A DNA stretch of 64,000 bases from Hanleya hanleyi (taxonomy: Eukaryota; Mollusca; Polyplacophora; Lepidopleurida; Hanleyidae): the NCBI GenBank assembly GCA_036873755.1, contig JAVTVY010033741.1:1-64000 (forward strand), read 5' to 3'. Below are positions 51,201-64,000 of this stretch, piece after piece. Position 1 is the first letter of the stretch. Each line of letters starts with the position of its first letter. The notes under the pieces are model-generated. The model had not been told where the DNA came from, did no database searches, and worked only from the letters and a program-made list of their open reading frames with translations. The position numbers and the translations under genes are program-made.

Positions 51201-54200
51201 CAGACAGTGGGAGATGTTGGACTGTACTATCATATAACCATACAGAGGGAGATGTTGGACTGTAGTATGATATAACCATACAGAGGGAGATGATTGTCTG
51301 TAGCATCATATAACCAGACAGTGGGAGATGTTGGACTGTAGTATCATATAACCATACAGAGGGAGATGTTGGACTGTAGTATCATATAACCATACAGAGG
51401 GAGATGTTGGACTGTAGTATCATATAACCATACAGAGGGAGATGATTGTCTGTGGCATCATATAACCATACAGAGGGAGATGTTGGACTGTAGTATCATA
51501 TTACCATACAGAGGGAGATGTTGGACTGTAGTATCATACAACCACATAGAGGGAGATGTTGGGCTGTAGTATCATATAACCATACAGATGAAGAAGTTGG
51601 ACTGTAGTATCTTATAACCATATAGATGGAGGTTTTGGACTGTAGTATCATATAACCGTACGTAGGGAGATATAGGACTGTAGTATCATATAACCATACA
51701 GAGGGAGATGTTGGACTGTAGTATCATATAACCGTGGAGAGGGAGATATAGGACTGTAGTATCATATAAACATACAGGGGGAGATGTTGGACTGTAGTAT
51801 CATATAGCCGTGCAGTGGGGGTATAGGACTGTAGTCTCATATAACCAAACGGAGGGTGAGGTTGGACTGCAGTATCATATAACCGTACCGAGGGAGATTT
51901 TGGACTGTAGTATCATATAAACAAACAGAGGGAGATGTTGGACTGTAGTATCACATAACGAAGCAGAGGGTGCGGTTGAACTGCTGTATCATATAAACGC
52001 ACCGAGGGAGATGTTGGACTGTAGTATCATATAACCAAACAGAGGGAGATGTTGGGCCGTAGTATCATATAACCGAACAGAGGGAGATGTTGGACTGCAG
52101 TATCATATAACCATACAGAGGAAGATGTTGGACTGTAGTATCGTATAACCATACAGGAGAAGGTGTTGGACTGTAGTATCATATAACCATACAGAGGGAG
52201 ATGTTGGACTGTACTATCATATAACCATACAGAGGGAGATGTTGGACTGCGATATCATATAACCGTACAGAGGAAGATGTTGGAATGTAGTATCATATAA
52301 CCATATAAAGGGAGGTGTTGGACTGTAGTATCATATAGCCACACAGGGGAGATGTGGAACTGTAGTGCCATATAACCATACATTGGGATATGTTGAACTG
52401 TAGTATCATATAAACAATACAGAGGGAGATGATTGTCTGTAGCATCATATAACCACACAGTGCGAGATGTTGGACTGTAGTATCGTATAACCATACAGAG
52501 GGAGGTGTTGCACTGTAGTATCATATAACCATACAGACAGAGATGTTGGACTGTAGTATCATATAACCATATGGCGGGAGATGTTGGATTGAGGTTTCAT
52601 ATAACCGTACAGAGGGAGATGTTGGACTGTAGTATCGTATAGCCATACAGAGTGAGATGTTGGACTGTAGTATCATATAACCATACAGAGGGGTATGTTG
52701 GACTGTAGTATCGTATAGTCATACAGAGGGAGATGTTGAACTATAGTATCATATAAACCATACAGGGTGAGATGTTGGACTGTAGTATCATATAACCATA
52801 CAGAGGGAGATGTTGAACTGTAGTATCATATAAACAATACAGAGGGAGATGATTGTCTGTAGCATCATATAACCACACAGTGGGAGATGTTGGACTGTAG
52901 TATCGTATAACCATACAGAGGGAGGTGTTGCACTGTAGTATCATATAACCATACAGACAGAGATGTTGGACTGTATTATCATATAACCATATGGCGGGAG
53001 ATGTTGGATTGAGCTTTCATATAACGTACAGAGGGAGATGTTGGACTGTAGTATCGTATAACCATACAGAGGGAGATGTTGGACTGTAGTATCATATAAC
53101 CATACAGAGGGGTATGTTGGACTGTAGTATCGTATAGTCATACAGAGGGAGATGTTGAACTATAGTATCATATAAACCATACAGGGTGAGATGTTGGACT
53201 GTAGTATCATATAACTCATATAACCACACAGAGGGAGATGTTGGACTGTAGTATCATATAACCATACAGAGGGAGATGTTGAACTGTTGTATCACATAAC
53301 CATACAGAGGGAGATGTTGAACTGTAGTATCATATAACCATATGGCGGCAGATATTGGACTGTAGTATCATATAACCATGCAGAGGGAGATGTTGGACTG
53401 TAGTATCATATAAACAATACAGAGGGAGATGATTGTCTGTAGCATCATATAACCACACAGTGGGAGATGTTGGACTGTAGTATCGTATAACCACACAGAG
53501 GGAGGTGTTGCACTGTAGTATCATATAACCATACAGACAGAGATGTTGGACTGTAGTATCATATAACCATATGGCGGGAGATGTTGGATTGAGGTTTCAT
53601 ATAACCGTACAGAGGGAGATGTTGGACTGTAGTATCGTATAACCATACAGAGGGAGATGTTGGACTGTAGTATCATATAACCATACAGAGGGGTATGTTG
53701 GACTGTAGTATCGTATAGTCATACAGAGGGAGATGTTGAACTATAGTATCATATAAACCATACAGGGTGAGATGTTGGACTGTAGTATCATATAACCATA
53801 CAGAGGGAGATGTTGAACTGTAGTATCATATAAACAATACAGAGGGAGATGATTGTCTGTAGCATCTTATAACCACACAGTGGGAGATGTTGGACTGTAG
53901 TATCGTATAACCATACAGAGGGAGGTGTTGCACTGTAGTATCATATAACCATACAGACAGAGATGTTGGACTGTAGTATCATATAACCATATGGCGGGAG
54001 ATGTTGGATTGAGGTTTCATATAACCGTACAGAGGGAGATGTTGGACTGTAGTATCGTATAACCATACAGAGGGAGATGTTGGACTGTAGTATCGTATAG
54101 TCATACAGAGGGAGATGTTGAACTATAGTATCATATAAACCATACAGGGTGAGATGTTGGACTGTAGTATCATATAACTCATATAACCACACAGAGGGAG

Positions 54201-54399
54201 ATGTTGGACTGTAGTATCATATAACCATACAGAGGGAGATGTTGAACTGTTGTATCACATAACGATACAGAGGGAGATGTTGAACTGTAGTATCATATAG
54301 CCATATGGCGGCAGATATTGGACTGTAGTATCATATAACCATGCAGAGGGAGATGTTGGACTGTAGTATCATATAACCATGCAGAGGCAGATGTTGGAC

Positions 54400-56940
54400 T
54401 GTAGTATCATATGACCATACAGAGGGAGATGTTGGACTGTAGTATCATATAACCATATGGCGAGAAATGTTTAACTGTAGTATCATATAACCATGCAGAC
54501 GGAGATGTTGGACTGTAGTATCATATAACCATACAGAGGGAGATGTTGGGCTGTAGTATCATATTACCATACAGATGAAGATATTGGACTGTAGTATCAT
54601 ATAACCATATAGATGGAGGTGTTAGACTGTAGTATCATATAACCGTACGGAGGGAGATATAGGACTGTAGTATCATATAAACAAACAGAGGGAGATGTTG
54701 GACTGTAGTATCATATAACGACGCACAGGGTGCGGTTGGACTGCTGTATCATATAAACGTACCGAGGGAGATGTTGGGCCGTAGTATCATATAACCAAAT
54801 AGAGGGAGATGTTGGACTGCAGCATCATATAACCAAACAGAGGGAGATGTTGGACTGCAGTATCATATAACCATAAAGAGGGAGATGGTGGACTGTAGTA
54901 TCATATAGCCATACAGAGGAAGATGTTGGACTATAGTATCATATAACTAAACAGAGCGAGGTGTTGGACTGTAGTATCATATAACCAAACAGATTGAGAT
55001 GTTGGAATGTAGTATCATATAACCAAACAGAGGAAAATGTTGGGCCGTAGTATCATATAACCAAACAGAGGGAGATGTTGGACTGCAGCATCATATAACC
55101 AAACCGAGGGAGATATTGGACTGTAGTATCAAATAGCCGTGCAGAGGGGGGTATAGGGCTGTAGTATCATATAACCATACAGAGGGAGATGTTGTACTGT
55201 ACTATCATATAACCATACAGAGGAAGATGTTGGACTGTAGTATCGTATAACCATACAGAAGAAGATGTTGGACTGTAGTATCATATAACCATACAGAGGG
55301 AGATGTTGGACTGTACTATCATATAACCATACAGAGGGAGATGTTGGACTGTAATATCATATAACCGTACAGAGGAAGATGTTGAACTGTATTATCATAT
55401 AACCTTACAGAGGGAGATGTTGGACTGTAGTATCACATAGCCATACAGGGGAGATGTTGAACTGTACTGTCATATAACCATACAGAGGGAGATGTTGGAC
55501 TGTACTATCATATAACCATACAGAGGGATGTGATGGACTGTAGTACCATATAACCATACAGAGGAAGATGTTGGACTGTAGTAACATATAACCATACAGA
55601 GGGTGATGTTGGTCTGTAGTATCACATAACCATAGAGATGGAGGTGATGGACTGTAGTATCATATAACCTTACAGAGGAAGATGTTGGACTGTAGAATCA
55701 TATAACCATACAGAGGGAGATGTTGGACTGTAGTATCATATTACCATACAGAGGGAGATGTTGGACTGTAGTATCATATAACCATATAGAGGGAGATGTT
55801 GGGCTGTAGTATCATATAACCATACAGATGAAGAGGTTGGACTGTAGTATCTTATAACCATATAGATGGAGGTGTTGGACTGTAGTATCATTTTACTGTA
55901 CGTAGGGAGATATAGGGCTGTAGTATCATATAACCATACAGAGGGAGATGTTGGACTGTAGTATCATATAACCGTGGAGAGGGAGATATAGGACTGTAGT
56001 ATCATATAAACTTACAGGGGGAGATGTAGGACTGTAGTATCATATAGCCGTGCAGAGGGGGTATAGGAATGTAGTATCATATAACCAAACGGAGGGTGAG
56101 GTTGGACGGCAGTATCATATAACCGCACCGAGGGAGATTTTGGACTGTATTATCATATAAACAAACAGAGGGAGATGTTGGACTGTAGTATCACATAACG
56201 AAGCAGAGGGTGCGGTTGGACTGCTGTTTCCTATAAACGCACCGAGAGAGATGTTAGACTGTAGTATCATATAACCAAACAGATTGAGATGTTGGACTGC
56301 AGTATCATATAACCAAACAGAGGGAGATGTTGGGCCGTAGTATCATATAACCGAACAGAGGGAGATGTTGGACTGCAGTATGATATAACCAAACAGAGGG
56401 AGATATTGGACTGTAGTATCATATAGCCGTGCAGAGAGAGATGTTGTACTGTACTATCATATAACCATACAGAGGAAGATGTTGGACTGTAGTATCGTAT
56501 AACCATACAGAAGAAGATGCTGGACTGTAGTATCATATAACCATACAGAGGGAGATGTTGGACTGTACTATCATATATCCATACAGAGGGAGATGTTGGA
56601 CTGTAATATCATATAACCGTACAGTGGAAGATGTTGGACTGTAGTATCATATAACCATACAAAGGGAGATGTTGACTGTAGTATCATATAGCCATACAGG
56701 GGAGATGTGGAACTGTAGTGCCATATAACCAGACATAGGGATATGTTGAACTGTTTTATCATATAAACAATACCGAGGGAGATGATTGTCTGTAGCATCA
56801 TATAACCACACAGTGGGAGATGTTGGACTGTAGTATCGTATAACCATACAGAGGGAGATGTTGGACTGTAGTATCATATAACCATACAGACAGAGATGTT
56901 GGACTGTAGTATCATATAACCATATGGCGGGAGATGTTGG
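54400..56940. repeat. Mosaic satellite segment built from several earlier blocks
   Basis: Successive parts match different earlier places. About 54.4-55.3 kb matches 32.9-33.8 kb (offset about 21479). About 55.18-55.78 kb matches 30.28-30.88 kb (offset 24895). About 56.0-56.5 kb matches 49.6-50.15 kb (offset 6367), and 56.57-56.9 kb matches 35.05-35.36 kb (offset 21517). Each match shares rare variants absent from the alternative sources. Confidence 0.75.
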
Positions 56941-59900
56941 ACTGAGGTATCATATAACCGTACAGAGGGAGATGTTGAACTGTAGTATCATATAACCATA
57001 CAGAGGGAGATGTTGGACTGTAGTACCATATAACCATACAGAGGGAAATGTTGGACTGTAGTATCATATAACCATGCATAGGGAGGTGTTGGACTGTAGA
57101 ATCATATAACCATACAGAGGGAGATGTTGGACTGTAGTACCATATAACCATACAGAGGGAGATGTTGGACTGTAGTATCATATAACCATGCAGAGGGAGG
57201 TGTTGGACTGTAGTATCATATAACCATACAGAGGGAGATGTTGGACTGTAGTACCATATCACCATACATAGGGAGATGTTGGACTGTAGTATCATATAAC
57301 CATACAGAGGGAGGTGTTGGACTGTACTATAATATAACCATACAGAGGGAGATGTTGGACTGTAGTATCATATAACCATACAGAGGGAGATGTTGGACTG
57401 TAGTATCATATAACCATACAGAGGGAGATGTTGGACTGTAGTATCATATAACCATACAGAGGTAGATGTTGGACTGTAGTATCATATAACCATACAGAGG
57501 GAGATGTTGGACTGTACTATCATATAACCATACAGAGGGAGATGTTGGACTGTAGTATCATATAACCATACATAGAGATATGTTGAACTGTCGTATCATA
57601 TAAACAATACAGAGGGAGATGTTGGGCTGTAGTATCATATAACCATACAGAGGGAGATGATTGTCTGTAGCATCATATAACCAGACAGCGGGAGATGTTG
57701 GACTGTAGTATCATATAACCACACATAGGGAGATGTTGGACTGTACTATCATATAACCATACATAGGGAGATGTTGGACTGTACTATCATATAACCATAC
57801 AGAGGGAGATGTTGGGCTGTAGTATCATATAACCAGACAGTGGGAGATGTTGGACTGTAGTATCATATAACCATACAGAGGGAGATGTTGGACTGTACTA
57901 TCATATAACCATACAGAGGGAGATGTTGGACTGTACTATCATATAACCATACATAGGGAGATGTTGGACTGTACTATCATATAACCATACATAGGGAGAT
58001 GTTGGACTGTAGTATCATATAACCATACAGAGGGAGATGTTGGACTGTACTATCATATAACCATACATAGAAAGATGTTGGACTGTACTATCATATAACC
58101 ATACATAGAGATATGTTGAACTGTCGTATCATATAAACAATACAGAGGGAGATGATTGTCTGTAGCATCATATAACCAGACAGTGGGAGATGTTGGACTG
58201 TAGTATCATATAAACAATACAGAGGGAGATGATTGTCTGTAGTATCATATAACCAGACAGTGGGAGATGTTGGACTGTAGTATCATATAACCATACAGTG
58301 GGAGGTGTTGGACTGTAGTATCATATAACCATACAGAGGGAGATGTTGGACTGTACTATCATATAACCATACATAGGGAGATGTTGGACTGTACTATCAT
58401 ATAACCATACATAGGGAGATGTTGGACTGTAGTACCATATAACCAGACAGTGGGAGATGTTGGACTGTACTATCATATAACCATACATAGGGAGATGTTG
58501 GACTGTACTATCATATAACCATACATAGGGGGATGTTGGACTGTACTATCATATAACCATACATAGGGAGATGTTGGACTGTAGTATCATATAACCATAC
58601 ATAGGGAGATTTTGGACTGTAATATCATATAACCATACATAGGGAGATGTTGGATTGTAGTATCATATAACTATACAGAGGGAGATGTTGGACTGTACTA
58701 TCATATAACCATACATAGGGAGATGTTGGACTGTACTATCATATAACCATACATAGGGAGATGTTGGACTGTAGTATCATATAACCAGACAGTGGGAGAT
58801 GTTGGACTGTAGTATCATATAACCATACAGAGGGAGATGTTGGACTGTACTATCATATAACCATACATAGAAAGATGTTGGACTGTACTATCATATAACC
58901 ATACATAGAGATATGTTGAACTGTCGTATCATATAAACAATACAGAGGGAGATGATTGTCTGTAGCATCATATAACCAGACAGTGGGAGATGTTGGACTG
59001 TAGTATCATATAACCATACAGAGGGAGATGTTGGACTGTAGTATCATATAACCATACATAGGGAGATGTTGGACTGTAATATCATATAACCATACATAGG
59101 GAGATGTTGGACTCTACTATCATATAACCAGACAGTGGGAGATGTTGGACTGTAGTATCATATAAACAATACAGAGGGGGATGTTGGACTGTAGTATCAT
59201 ATAAACAATACAGAGGGAGATGATTGTCTGTAGTATCAAATAACCAGACAGTGGGAGATGTTGGACTGTAGTATCATATAACCATACAGAGGGAGGTGTT
59301 GGACTGTAGTATCATATAACCATACAGAGGAAGATGTTGGACTGTAGTATCATATAAACAATACACAGGGAGATGATTGTCTGTAGCATCATATAACCAT
59401 ACAGAGGGAGATGTTGGACTGTACTATCATATAACCATACATAGGGAGATGTTGGACTGTACTATCATATAACCATACACAGGGAGATGTTGGACTGTAG
59501 TACCATATAACCAGACAGTGGGAGATGTTGGACTGTACTATCATATAACCATACATAGGGAGATGTTGGACTGTACTATCATATAACCATACACAGGAAG
59601 ATGTTGGACTGTAGTATCATATAACCATACATAGGGAGATTTTGGACTGTAATATCATATAACCATACATAGGGAGATGTTGGACTGTAGTATCATATAA
59701 CTATACAGAGGGAGATGTTGGACTGTACTATCATATAACCATACATAGGGAGATGTTGGACTGTAGTATCATATAACCAGACAGAGGGAGGTGTTGGACT
59801 GTAGTATCATATAACCATACATAGGGAGATGTTGGACTGTAATATCATATAACCATACATAGGGAGATGTTGAACTCTACTATCATATAATCAGACAGTG

Positions 59901-62900
59901 GGAGATGTTGGACTGTAGTATCATATAAACAATACAGAGGGGGATGTTGGACTGTAGTATCATATAAACAATACAGAGGGAGATGATTGTCTGTAGTATC
60001 ATATAACCAGACAGTGGGAGATGTTGGACTGTAGTATCATATAACCATACAGAGGGAGGTGTTGGACTGTAGTATCATATAACCATACAGAGGGAGGTGT
60101 TGGACTGTAATATCATATAACCATACAGAGGGAGATGTTGGACTGTAGTATCATATAAACAATACAGAGGGAGATGATTGTCTGTAGTATCATATAACCA
60201 GACAGTGGGAGATGATGGACTGTAGTATCATATAACCATACAGAGTGAGGTGTTGCACTGTAGTATCACATAACCATACAGAGGGAGGTGTTGGACTGTA
60301 GTATCATATAAACAATACAGAGGGAGATGATTGTCTGTAGTATCATATAACCAGACAGTGGGAGATGTTGGACTGTAGTATCATATAACCATACAGAGGG
60401 AGGTGTTGGACAGTAGTATCATATAAACAATACAGAGGGAGATGATTGTCTGTAGTATCATATAACCAGACAGTGGGAGATGTTGGACTGTAGTATCATA
60501 TAACCATACAGAGGGAGGTGTTGGACTGTAGTATCATATAACCATACAGAGGGAGATGTTGGACTGTAGTATCATATAACCATACAGAGGGAGGTGTTGG
60601 ACTGTAGTATCATATAAACAATACAGAGGGAGATGATTGTCTGTAGTATCATATAACCAGACAGTGGGAGATGTTGGACTGTAGTATCATATAACCATAC
60701 AGAGGGAGGTGTTGGACTGTAGTATCATATAACCAGACAGAGGGAGATGATGGACTGTAGTATCATATAACCATACAGAGGGAGGTGTTGGGCTGTATTA
60801 TCATACAAACAATACAGAGGGAGATGATTGTCTGTAGTATCATATAACCAGACAGTGGGAGATGTTGGACTGTAGTATCATATAACCATACAGAGGGAGA
60901 TGTTGGACTGTAGTATCATATAACCATACAGAGGGAGGTGTTGGACTGTAGTATCATATAAACAATACAGAGGGAGATGATTGTCTGTAGTATCATATAA
61001 CCAGACAGTGGGAGATGTTGGACTGTAGTATCATATAGCCATACAGAGGGAGGTGTTGAACTGTAGTATCATATAACCATACAGAGGGAGATGATGGACT
61101 GTAGTATCATATAACCATACAGAGGGAGGTGTTGGGCTATATTATCATATAAACAATACAGAGGGAGATGATTGTCTGTAGTATCATATAACCAGACAGT
61201 GGGAGATGTTGGACTGTAGTATCATATAAACAATACAGAGGGAGATGATTGTCTGTAGTATCATATAACCAGACAGTGGGAGATGTTGGACTGTAGTATC
61301 ATATAACCATACAGTGGGAGGTGTTGGACTGTAGTATCATATAACCATACAGAGGGAGATGTTGGACTGTAGTATCATATAACCATACATAGGGAGATGT
61401 TGGACTGTAATATCATATAACCATACATAGGGAGATGTTGGACTGTAGTATCATATAACCATACAGAGGGAGATGTTGGACTGTACTATCATATAACCAT
61501 ACATAGGGAGATGTTGGACTGTACTATCATATAACCATACATAGGGAGATGTTGGACTGTAGTACCATATAACCAGACAGTGGGAGATGTTGGACTGTAC
61601 TATCATATAACCATACATAGGGAGATGTTGGACTGTACTATCATATAACCATACATAGGGAGATGTTGAACTGTACTATCATATAACCATACAGAGGGAG
61701 ATATTGGACTGTAGTATCATATAACCATACAGAAGAAGATGTTGGATTGTAGTATCATATAACCATACAGAAGAAGATGTTGGACTGTAGTATCATATAA
61801 CCATACAGAAGAAGATGTTGGACTGTAGTATCATATAACCATACAGAAGAAGATGTTGGACTGTAGTATCATATAACCATACAGAAGAAGATGTTGGACT
61901 GTAGTATCATATAGCCATACATAGGGAGATGTTGGACTGTACTATCATATAACCATACATAGGGAGATGTTGGACTGTACTATTATATAACCATACAGAA
62001 GAAGATGTTGGACTGTAGTATCATATAACCATACAGAAGAAGATGTTGGACTGTAGTATCATATAACCATACAGAAGAAGATGTTGGACTGTAGTATCAT
62101 ATAACCATACATAGGGAGATGTTGGACTGTACTATCATATAACCATACATAGGGAGATGTTGGACTGTACTATCATATAACCATACAGAAGAAGATGTTG
62201 GACTGTACTATCATATAACCATACATAGGGAGATGTTGGACTGTACTATCATATAACCATACATAGGGAGATGTTGGACGGTAGTATCATATAACCATAC
62301 AGAGGGAGATGTTGGACTGTTGTATCATATAACCATACAGAGAGAGATATTGGACTGTAGTATCATATAACCATACAGATGGAGATGTTGGACTGTAGTA
62401 TCATATAACCGTACATAGGGAGATGTTGGACTGTAGTATCATATAACCATACAGAGGGAGATGTTGGACTGTAGTATCATATAACCAGACAGTGGGAGAT
62501 GTTGAACTGTAGTATCATATAACCATACAGAGGGAGATGTTGGACTGTAGTATCATATAACCATACAGAGGGAGATGATTGTCTGTAGCATCATATAACC
62601 AGACAGTGGGAGATGTTGGACTGTAGTATCATATAACCATACAGAGGGAGGTGTTGGACTGTAGTATCATATAACCATACAGAGGGAGATGATTGTCTGT
62701 AGCATCATATAACCAGACAGTGGGAGGTGTTGGACTGTAGTATCATATAACCATACAGAGGGAGATGTTGGAGTGTAGTATCATATAACCATACAGAGAG
62801 AGATGTTGGACTGTAGTATCATATAACCATACAGAGGGAGGTGTTGGACTGTAGTATCATATAGCCGTGCAGAGGGGGGTATAGGGCTGTAGTATCATAT

Positions 62901-64000
62901 AACCATACAGAGGTAGGTGTTGGACTGTAGTATCATATAACCATACAGAGTGAGATGTTGGACTGTAGTATCATATAACCATATGGCGGCAGATGTTGGA
63001 CTGAGGTATCATATAACCGTACAGAGGGAGATGTTGGACTGTAGTATCGTATAACCATACAGAGGGAGATGTTGGACTGTACTATCATATAACCATACAC
63101 AGGGAGATGTTGAACTGTACTATCATATAACCATACATAGGGAGATGTTGGACTGTAGTATCATATAACCATACAGAGGGAGATATTGGAATGTAGTATC
63201 ATATAACCATACAGAAGAAGATGTTGGACTGTAGTATCATATAACCATACAGAGGAAGATGTTGGACTGTACTATCATATAACCATACAGAGGGAGATAT
63301 TGGACTGTAGTATCATATAACCATACAGAAGAAGATGTTGGACTGTAGTATCATATAACCATACAGAAGAAGATGTTGGACTGTAGTATCATATAACCTT
63401 ACAGAAGAAGATGTTGGACTGTAGTATCATATAACCATACAGAAGAAGATGTTGGACTGTAGTATCATATAACCATACAGAAGATGATGTTGGACTGTAG
63501 TATCATATACCCATACAGAAGAAGATGTTGGACTGTAGTATCATATAACCATACATAGGGAGATGTTGGACTGTACTATCATATAACATATAACCATACA
63601 GAAGAAGATGTTGGACTGTAGTATCATATAACCATACAGAAGAAGATGTTGGACTGTAGTATCATATAACCATACATAGGGAGATGTTGGACTGTACTAT
63701 CATATAACCATACATACGGAGATGTTGGACTGTACTATCATATAACCATACAGAAGAAGATGTTGGACTGTACTATCATATAACCATACATAGGGAGATG
63801 TTGGACTGTACTATCATATAACCATACATAGGGAGATGTTGGACTGTACTATCATATAACCATACAGAGGGAGATGTTGGACTGGACTATCATATAACCA
63901 TACAGAAGGAGATGTTGGACTGTAGTATCATATAACCATACAGAGGGAGATGATTGTCTGTAGCATCATATAACCAGACAGTGGGAGATGTTGGACTGTA

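Larger units (their letters stand above)
39917..64000. repeat. 38-bp satellite array, right block (about 634 units), runs off the window
   Basis: Same 38-bp unit and orientation as the left block. Units here are more uniform in 40-45 kb and 57-64 kb, and show many large internal duplications between 40 and 57 kb. Common subtypes are the plain CAGAGGGAGATG unit, the CATAGGGAGATG unit, the AGATGATTGTCTGTAG unit nearly always followed by CCAGACAGTGGGAG, and the CAGAAGAAGATG unit that dominates 61.7-63.8 kb. No gene, inverted copy or further insertion was seen inside this block. Confidence 0.98.

Noticed and set aside
24516..57295. Many 60-131-codon minus-strand frames with ILQSNISLCMV-type repeats as a gene family
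   Set aside because: They are the 38-bp satellite read through three frames. The consensus contains TGA in that cycle, so only variant runs are open, and neighbouring frames end at random.
24409..64000. Centromeric satellite
   Set aside because: Possible but unsupported: nothing in the sequence identifies a centromere, and the array adjoins an ordinary gene region.

Overview
The window is eukaryotic nuclear DNA from an animal, most likely a lophotrochozoan and probably a mollusc. It holds one spliced developmental gene, an Iroquois (Irx) TALE-class homeobox gene on the minus strand. Retroelement relics surround it, and one relic ends in a GC-TTAAACC-type 3' tail that I recall from gastropod and bivalve repeats. 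The phylum call is an inference, because no diagnostic gene of the organism itself is present.

Layout. Positions 1-5880 lie 3' of the last Irx exon seen here and are mostly a string of unrelated minisatellites (unit lengths about 22, 47, 60, 33, 37, 14, 45, 22 and 40 bp) separated by short AT-rich unique stretches. Positions 5883-20392 carry three coding exons of Irx (exon 3 at 5883-6244, exon 2 at 10733-10839, exon 1 at 20216-20392). All three have good splice sites and compatible phases, and together encode about 215 residues including the complete homeodomain. The C-terminal exon(s), where the Iro box would be expected, were not found and probably lie left of position 1. The two introns carry more minisatellites (46, 30, 28, 25, 23, 30, 19, 37, 26 and 38 bp), a tRNA-derived SINE-like fragment, a perfect-looking 66-bp hairpin, a LINE tail relic and an 804-bp foldback element with a 6-bp target duplication. 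Positions 20393-22900 are the presumed promoter and upstream region. Positions 22906-24340 hold a 5'-truncated LINE relic (end of reverse transcriptase region, RNase H, zinc knuckle) on the minus strand.

From about 24409 to the right edge the window is a single enormous array of a 38-bp repeat. The array is interrupted once, at 36509-39916, by a 3.4-kb repeat-rich insert whose ends share GTCCCCCGCCG inverted termini. About 36 kb of array (roughly 950 units) is visible and it runs off the right edge. The array has kilobase-scale duplicated segments at offsets of about 1.0, 2.86, 6.4, 21.5 and 24.9 kb, and later segments are mosaics of several earlier ones.

Nearly all long open frames in the window are repeat artefacts. 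The only supported host protein-coding sequence is Irx. No rRNA, intact tRNA, CRISPR, operon or prokaryotic feature is present.
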